Positions 60,449-64,000 of a DNA stretch of 64,000 bases are shown here, in pieces. The stretch lies in the NCBI RefSeq assembly GCF_900103005.1, contig NZ_FMWL01000006.1, forward strand, positions 62,001 to 126,000, read 5' to 3'. The DNA is from Acidaminobacter hydrogenoformans DSM 2784 (lineage in GTDB: Bacteria; Bacillota; Clostridia; Peptostreptococcales; Acidaminobacteraceae). Position numbers and translations under genes: made by a program. A model generated the notes under the pieces. The model saw only the letters and a list, made by a program, of their open reading frames with translations, was not told the origin of the DNA and did not search any database. The first letter of the stretch is position 1. The number at the start of each line of letters is the position of its first letter.

Positions 60449-62698
60449 CTAAACCATAGCGACCTTAAACGTATAAGTGGATGTGGTGGCATTATCCGCC
60501 GCAACAACCTTGACAGTGATCACCTGACCGTCTTTGACAGCAATCTTATTGCTGGATTTATAGGCAACTGCCTTGCCATCCACCGTAATAGACGCCGCTT
60601 TTGTGGACATGGACGTCGGAATTACCGTAATACTGCTATTAGACTTTGGCACTTTGACCGTGTAGTCATAGGCCCAAGGATTAAAACGGTTTTGGAGTGC
60701 GTTTTTCACAGTGATCTCTTTGCCCGCCCAAGTGAAAGGCGCGCCCGGCGCTGCATACTCCACGGTCTTTCCAACCAGCTCGCCACCAACGAACTCAATA
60801 TTCGATAACACAGAGTATTTAACGTGCCCGCCAAAGTTATAATTGACATCCACATTTGCTGCATCTGCCATATAAGGCCTCAGTTTAAGATCCGTTGTGG
60901 AGGACAAGAACTCTGCATTGTCACCTATGATGCCTGTAAGCTTGATAGCGCACCAGTTGGTGCCGTCTTTCCACATATCGCCAATCATAGTCGTTCTGGC
61001 CCCCGGCGCATCCGTGCCACCGCGAAGGGATGGCCGGCAGCCGCCTTCACCCTTGTCCACAACCTGTTGAAGGGCTGCTTCATAGAGCTTCAGGTTATTG
61101 TCGCTGAGCGCGGATTCATCGTGGCCAGTGAAGAGCTTGTCGGACTTACCCCCATCCTTGGTGTACTTAGAGTACGACTGCTGGACGAAGGAAAGTAAAA
61201 TATCTGGCGGCATGCCCGCGACACCGACGTTGTCCGCAGAGCCCGCACGGGTACAGCCATAGAAGTCAGACGCGAACAGAAGTCCATTTTTCCTGTCGTG
61301 GATCGCGACATTGCCATTGGCATGGCCTGGAAGCGCGACGACGTCAAAGACAATGCCGCCGCCAAGATCGAATTTCATGCCTTCTTCAACGTTTTTGACC
61401 TTCGCCTGCGACTCCGTCGTTGAAAAGATTGGCTTGAACGGACCCGACGTTGAAGATGTGGACGCCCAGCCCCGCTCATTCAAGTAGACATCGACGCCCG
61501 CATTCATAAAGTTCATAGCCTGAGCGTCATGATCCCCGTGTTCATGGCCTACGATCAGGATATACGGCTTGGTGGCGAAACCATCGACAAACGTTTTCAA
61601 GTTCTTTTTATCTGCAGGGGTCTGCAGCGCGTCAAAGAGAATGCCGCTTGCAGGCCCTTCTATGTACCACGCCAAAGGCCTGACAGACTCAGAATCATTG
61701 CAAATCCTGAAGATTGCAGGGCTGATTGACGTCTTCTTCGCCATTTGCAGCACCTGGAAATCATCAATAAGCGGTCGGTGAAGCTTCCACGTGAAGGTCT
61801 GGACAGGGCTTGCGGCCATACCGTCTTTAAACGCAATGGCTTTATAGGTTACGACGCGGTCCGTTGGCACAGGCTCATCCGGTCCGCCGCCGCGGGTACC
61901 AATCATCTCCATGATATGTCCTTTGGTCTCTATGGTGTAGACCTCACTGTCCGCTGTAGGCTCTGAGCCGTCTGTGGTGTAATGAATAGTCGCCCCCGGC
62001 GTTGGGCAGTAAAGTTTGACATAGCGTCTTGGCGCGATAGCGTTATCTTTTGGCAGTGCCTGTACTGGTGCGACCATAGAACCCGTAATTTTAATGAAAA
62101 GCACTTCCATTTCGTCCCCTGTCAGTGCTCTCTTGGGATTGAAAAGCTGGTCCGTGCCAATTGTGATATAACCCAGTGCCGCCAACGTATTCACGCTGGT
62201 CCTGGCATAAGCGGAAATTGACGCTTCATCCTTAAAAAGCCCTGTCTTTGTGGTAAGCGGCAAATGGAACGCCTTCACGAGCATGACCGCAGCATCCTGT
62301 CTGGCGATCTGGGCATTCGGATCAAAATAGCCAGCCCCTACACCACTGGTGACCTTCTCTTCATAGGCAGTCTCAATCTGCTTGCCATAACGGTCTAAAG
62401 TCTTAACGTCCTTAAACTGCTTCAGTGGCGCTTTCCAGACGTCATTGTACTCTGTTGGATGCGGCCAGGCAAAATAATTAGAGATTTTGCCAATGAATTC
62501 TGCACGGGAAACCCCGTTTGCCAGCGGCGCTTCGACGTCCGCAAAGACCGTATAGCCAGGAATAGCGCTCGAAACAGCTATCCCCGCTGCACCAATAGCC
62601 ATGCCCTTCAGGAAGTTTCTCCTTGAGAGTCCCTCCTCTGAGAGCCCCAAGTTTTCCATTTTGTTTTCTTTTTGATCGGTTGTCTTGTCTTTAATCAC
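60449..62698 (-). CDS. Tat-exported SLH protein with metallo-beta-lactamase domain
   Basis: 749 residues. A twin-arginine signal (SRRNFLKG, from residue 25) is followed by SLH repeats (about 57-200), a chitobiase-C-like domain (PGATIHYTTDGSEPT, about 215-305), a metallo-beta-lactamase fold with HEHGDH (385-390), LPGHANGN and TGHDESAL, and a C-terminal cadherin-like beta domain (NPWAYDYTVKVPKSNSSITVIPTS). A cofactor-bearing hydrolase folded before export is typical for Tat. tatC and two tatA genes lie directly upstream, so it is likely a dedicated substrate. GTG start after GAGGAGGT. Substrate unknown. Confidence 0.9.
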   Translation of the reverse strand: MIKDKTTDQKENKMENLGLSEEGLSRRNFLKGMAIGAAGIAVSSAIPGYTVFADVEAPLANGVSRAEFIGKISNYFAWPHPTEYNDVWKAPLKQFKDVKTLDRYGKQIETAYEEKVTSGVGAGYFDPNAQIARQDAAVMLVKAFHLPLTTKTGLFKDEASISAYARTSVNTLAALGYITIGTDQLFNPKRALTGDEMEVLFIKITGSMVAPVQALPKDNAIAPRRYVKLYCPTPGATIHYTTDGSEPTADSEVYTIETKGHIMEMIGTRGGGPDEPVPTDRVVTYKAIAFKDGMAASPVQTFTWKLHRPLIDDFQVLQMAKKTSISPAIFRICNDSESVRPLAWYIEGPASGILFDALQTPADKKNLKTFVDGFATKPYILIVGHEHGDHDAQAMNFMNAGVDVYLNERGWASTSSTSGPFKPIFSTTESQAKVKNVEEGMKFDLGGGIVFDVVALPGHANGNVAIHDRKNGLLFASDFYGCTRAGSADNVGVAGMPPDILLSFVQQSYSKYTKDGGKSDKLFTGHDESALSDNNLKLYEAALQQVVDKGEGGCRPSLRGGTDAPGARTTMIGDMWKDGTNWCAIKLTGIIGDNAEFLSSTTDLKLRPYMADAANVDVNYNFGGHVKYSVLSNIEFVGGELVGKTVEYAAPGAPFTWAGKEITVKNALQNRFNPWAYDYTVKVPKSNSSITVIPTSMSTKAASITVDGKAVAYKSSNKIAVKDGQVITVKVVAADNATTSTYTFKVAMV

Positions 62699-62779
62699 AA
62701 ATCCTACCTCCTCAAAAGATGGTCCTTCACCACAGACCTTAAATTAAAGCAGCCAAACAGCCGCTCTGTTGCCATTTCA

Positions 62780-62845
62780 GCGCCCCGGGCAGATCGTCAT
62801 TGCATATTCGTTCCCCAACCCTTCAATGATCTTTGCCCGGAGCGC
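62780..62845. repeat. Imperfect inverted repeat between the Tat substrate and tatC
   Basis: GCGCCCCGGGCA..TCATTG (62780-62802) mirrors CAATGATC..TGCCCGGAGCGC (62824-62845). It may be an attenuator reducing read-through from tatC into the substrate gene. Confidence 0.5.
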
Positions 62846-62850
62846 CCCCA

Positions 62851-63597
62851 TCAGCTTGCTTCAGTAGCCGCGAGCTTTCGCCTGAACAGCAGGCTGCTGA
62901 TCCAGATGCTGATCTCGAACAGCACGAGCATTGGTAAAGCAATCAATACTTGCGATGTCACATCCGGCGGTGTTATAACTGCCGCCAAGATAAAGACTGC
63001 CAAAATGACGTATTTTCTATTTTTTCTTAAAAATCTAGGATTAAGCATGCCAAGCTGTGTCAGCAAAATGATCACAACTGGCATTTCAAAAACGAGTCCA
63101 AATGTCAGCATGGTGTTTATAAAGAAATTCAGATAGCTCTGTATGGACACCATGGCCTTGATGCTCTGCCCATTTCCTATGCTCCCACCGTTAAGTCCGG
63201 CGAAATACTTCAGCGTAAAGGGCAGAACGACCTCATAAGCGAAAAAGCTGCCCACTGCAAACAGCATCATACCAAAAGTCAGCACGAAGCCTGCCGCTAT
63301 CCGTTCGCGACGGGTCAAGCCTGGCCGTATGAACTGCCAGATCTGGAAGCTGATCACAGGAAATGCGACGATAATGCCGCAAATAATCGCGATTCTTATG
63401 TAAGCGATCAGCAGCTCCGCCGGCGCGACGTAAATAAACTCGAAATCCTTGGCTTTGCCCACCAGGTGCTTAATGACAAACTCCGACCTTGCCAGACACA
63501 CGCTCATGGTGGCAACAAAGCAGATCGCGCTGACCATCATCCTTTTCCTCAACTCATTCAGATGAGAAAGCAGTGTCGTTGACTTTTTGGCTGGCAT
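62851..63597 (-). CDS. tatC: Sec-independent protein translocase TatC
   Basis: 248 residues, six membrane spans. N-terminal LLSHLNELRKRMM, the conserved FIRPGLTRRER loop and TPPDVTSQVLIALPMLVLFEISIW are all TatC markers; it recognises the twin-arginine signal. Eight bases separate its ATG from the stop of tatA. It sits between the tatA genes and the Tat substrate gene. Confidence 0.96.
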   Translation of the reverse strand: MPAKKSTTLLSHLNELRKRMMVSAICFVATMSVCLARSEFVIKHLVGKAKDFEFIYVAPAELLIAYIRIAIICGIIVAFPVISFQIWQFIRPGLTRRERIAAGFVLTFGMMLFAVGSFFAYEVVLPFTLKYFAGLNGGSIGNGQSIKAMVSIQSYLNFFINTMLTFGLVFEMPVVIILLTQLGMLNPRFLRKNRKYVILAVFILAAVITPPDVTSQVLIALPMLVLFEISIWISSLLFRRKLAATEAS

Positions 63598-63605
63598 AGG
63601 CCCCT

Positions 63606-63776
63606 TCAGCCCTCTTCCCGCTCTGTCAGAGGCTCAGCTTCCGCCTTTGAGAGACTCCTTTTAAAATTGCCTATAGTCTGACCAACCGCTTTTCCCAGTT
63701 GCGGCAGCTTGGTGGGCCCAAAGATCAATACCGCAATTCCGAAAATGACCATCAATTCAGTGGTTCCAAATCTCAT
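63606..63776 (-). CDS. tatA: Sec-independent protein translocase TatA/E
   Basis: 56 residues, a short gene: MRFGTTELMVIFGIAVLIFG forms the membrane helix, then FGPTKLPQLGKAVGQTIGNF is the hinge and amphipathic helix typical of TatA, ending in an acidic tail. GGAAGGGG lies before the ATG. TatA forms the pore used by TatC-bound substrates. Confidence 0.92.
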   Translation of the reverse strand: MRFGTTELMVIFGIAVLIFGPTKLPQLGKAVGQTIGNFKRSLSKAEAEPLTEREEG

Positions 63777-63850
63777 GACTCTACCCCTTCCTGTCTCACT
63801 AAATTTTTGTGGATCCTAAATAAACGCTCATACGCATTTCTCAGAGCCCT

Positions 63851-64000
63851 TTACGTTGATTCCCGCTCCACCGTCTCCTCTGCACCGAACAATTCCCCAC
63901 TCTCCAGATCTTTCTCGATTGTGCTCGCGTATCGCTTGAGAGAGCCTATGGAACGCCCAGCGAGTTTACCGAGCTCAGGCAGCTTTGAAGGTCCAAAGAT
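63851..64000 (-). CDS. Second TatA-like protein (N-terminus beyond window)
   Basis: 49 codons and a stop are visible; the frame continues off the right edge. IFGPSKLPELGKLAGRSIGS matches the TatA hinge and amphipathic helix, followed by a charged tail. Together with the gene at 63606 it makes a pair of TatA paralogues next to one TatC. Confidence 0.85.
   Translation of the reverse strand: MFGPSKLPELGKLAGRSIGSLKRYASTIEKDLESGELFGAEETVEREST

Overview
The window looks like a chromosome segment of an anaerobic, amino-acid-fermenting member of the Clostridia (Bacillota). The evidence is a lysine-fermentation operon (kamA-kamB-kamC-kamD-kamE and kdd), arginine deiminase, ornithine carbamoyltransferase and arginase, S-layer-homology proteins, strong AGGAGG ribosome sites with frequent GTG/TTG starts, a veg gene, DUF1934 and a fused DAK2-DegV protein. 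The genus cannot be fixed from sequence alone; a relative of Acidaminobacter or Fusibacter would fit. Almost every gene is on the minus strand, so the region reads mostly right to left. No rRNA, tRNA, CRISPR array or intact transposase gene was seen.

Layout. 1-11 kb: cell-surface cluster (partial O-antigen ligase-like protein, two SLH/Ig-like S-layer proteins, EpsC/CapD-type sugar dehydratase, Wzz-type chain-length protein), with a degraded group II intron end. 11-17 kb: S41 protease and a three-subunit molybdenum hydroxylase operon behind a promoter-hairpin-terminator unit that may be a regulatory RNA. 17-26 kb: dinD with an SOS-type promoter, an AlgI/AlgJ-like O-acetylation pair behind a palindromic operator, a secreted DUF2680-like protein, and a two-component pair (NMT1-like sensor kinase plus receiver-DUF2294 regulator). 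26-37 kb: lysine fermentation, apparently driven by a sigma-54 promoter at kdd and an adjacent PAS/AAA/Fis activator. 37-43.6 kb: hydrolase, DUF1934, FCD-type GntR regulator, ispE, acyltransferase and flavin monooxygenase. 43.9-48 kb: arcB, arcA and a divergent arginase, with ARG-box-like sites. 48-58.5 kb: second two-component pair, veg, cysteine-cluster protein, TIM-barrel protein, DUF1295 membrane protein, fatty acid kinase-like FakA-FakB fusion, and a PadR/DUF1700/DUF4097 operon. 58.8-64 kb: SPFH/NfeD pair and a Tat locus (Tat-signal metallo-beta-lactamase SLH protein, TatC, two TatA).

How the genes work together. KamA makes L-beta-lysine from lysine, KamD/KamE move its second amino group, Kdd oxidises 3,5-diaminohexanoate, and KamB/KamC are probably maintenance factors; the next steps (kce, kal) are absent from the window. 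ArcA and ArcB plus arginase give two competing exits from arginine. The Tat genes lie next to a protein carrying a twin-arginine signal, which suggests a dedicated export unit.

The most unusual non-coding feature is the density of short repeats. One is a REP-like family built on GGGGACAGG(G/C)AC and GGGACTGGGCC, in eight intergenic loci and arranged as tandem units or large palindromes. The other is a motif, GCCGATGGTC, found at eight intergenic loci, mostly in front of genes, between 33 and 57 kb. A 1-kb gap between kdd and kamA is packed with palindromes.
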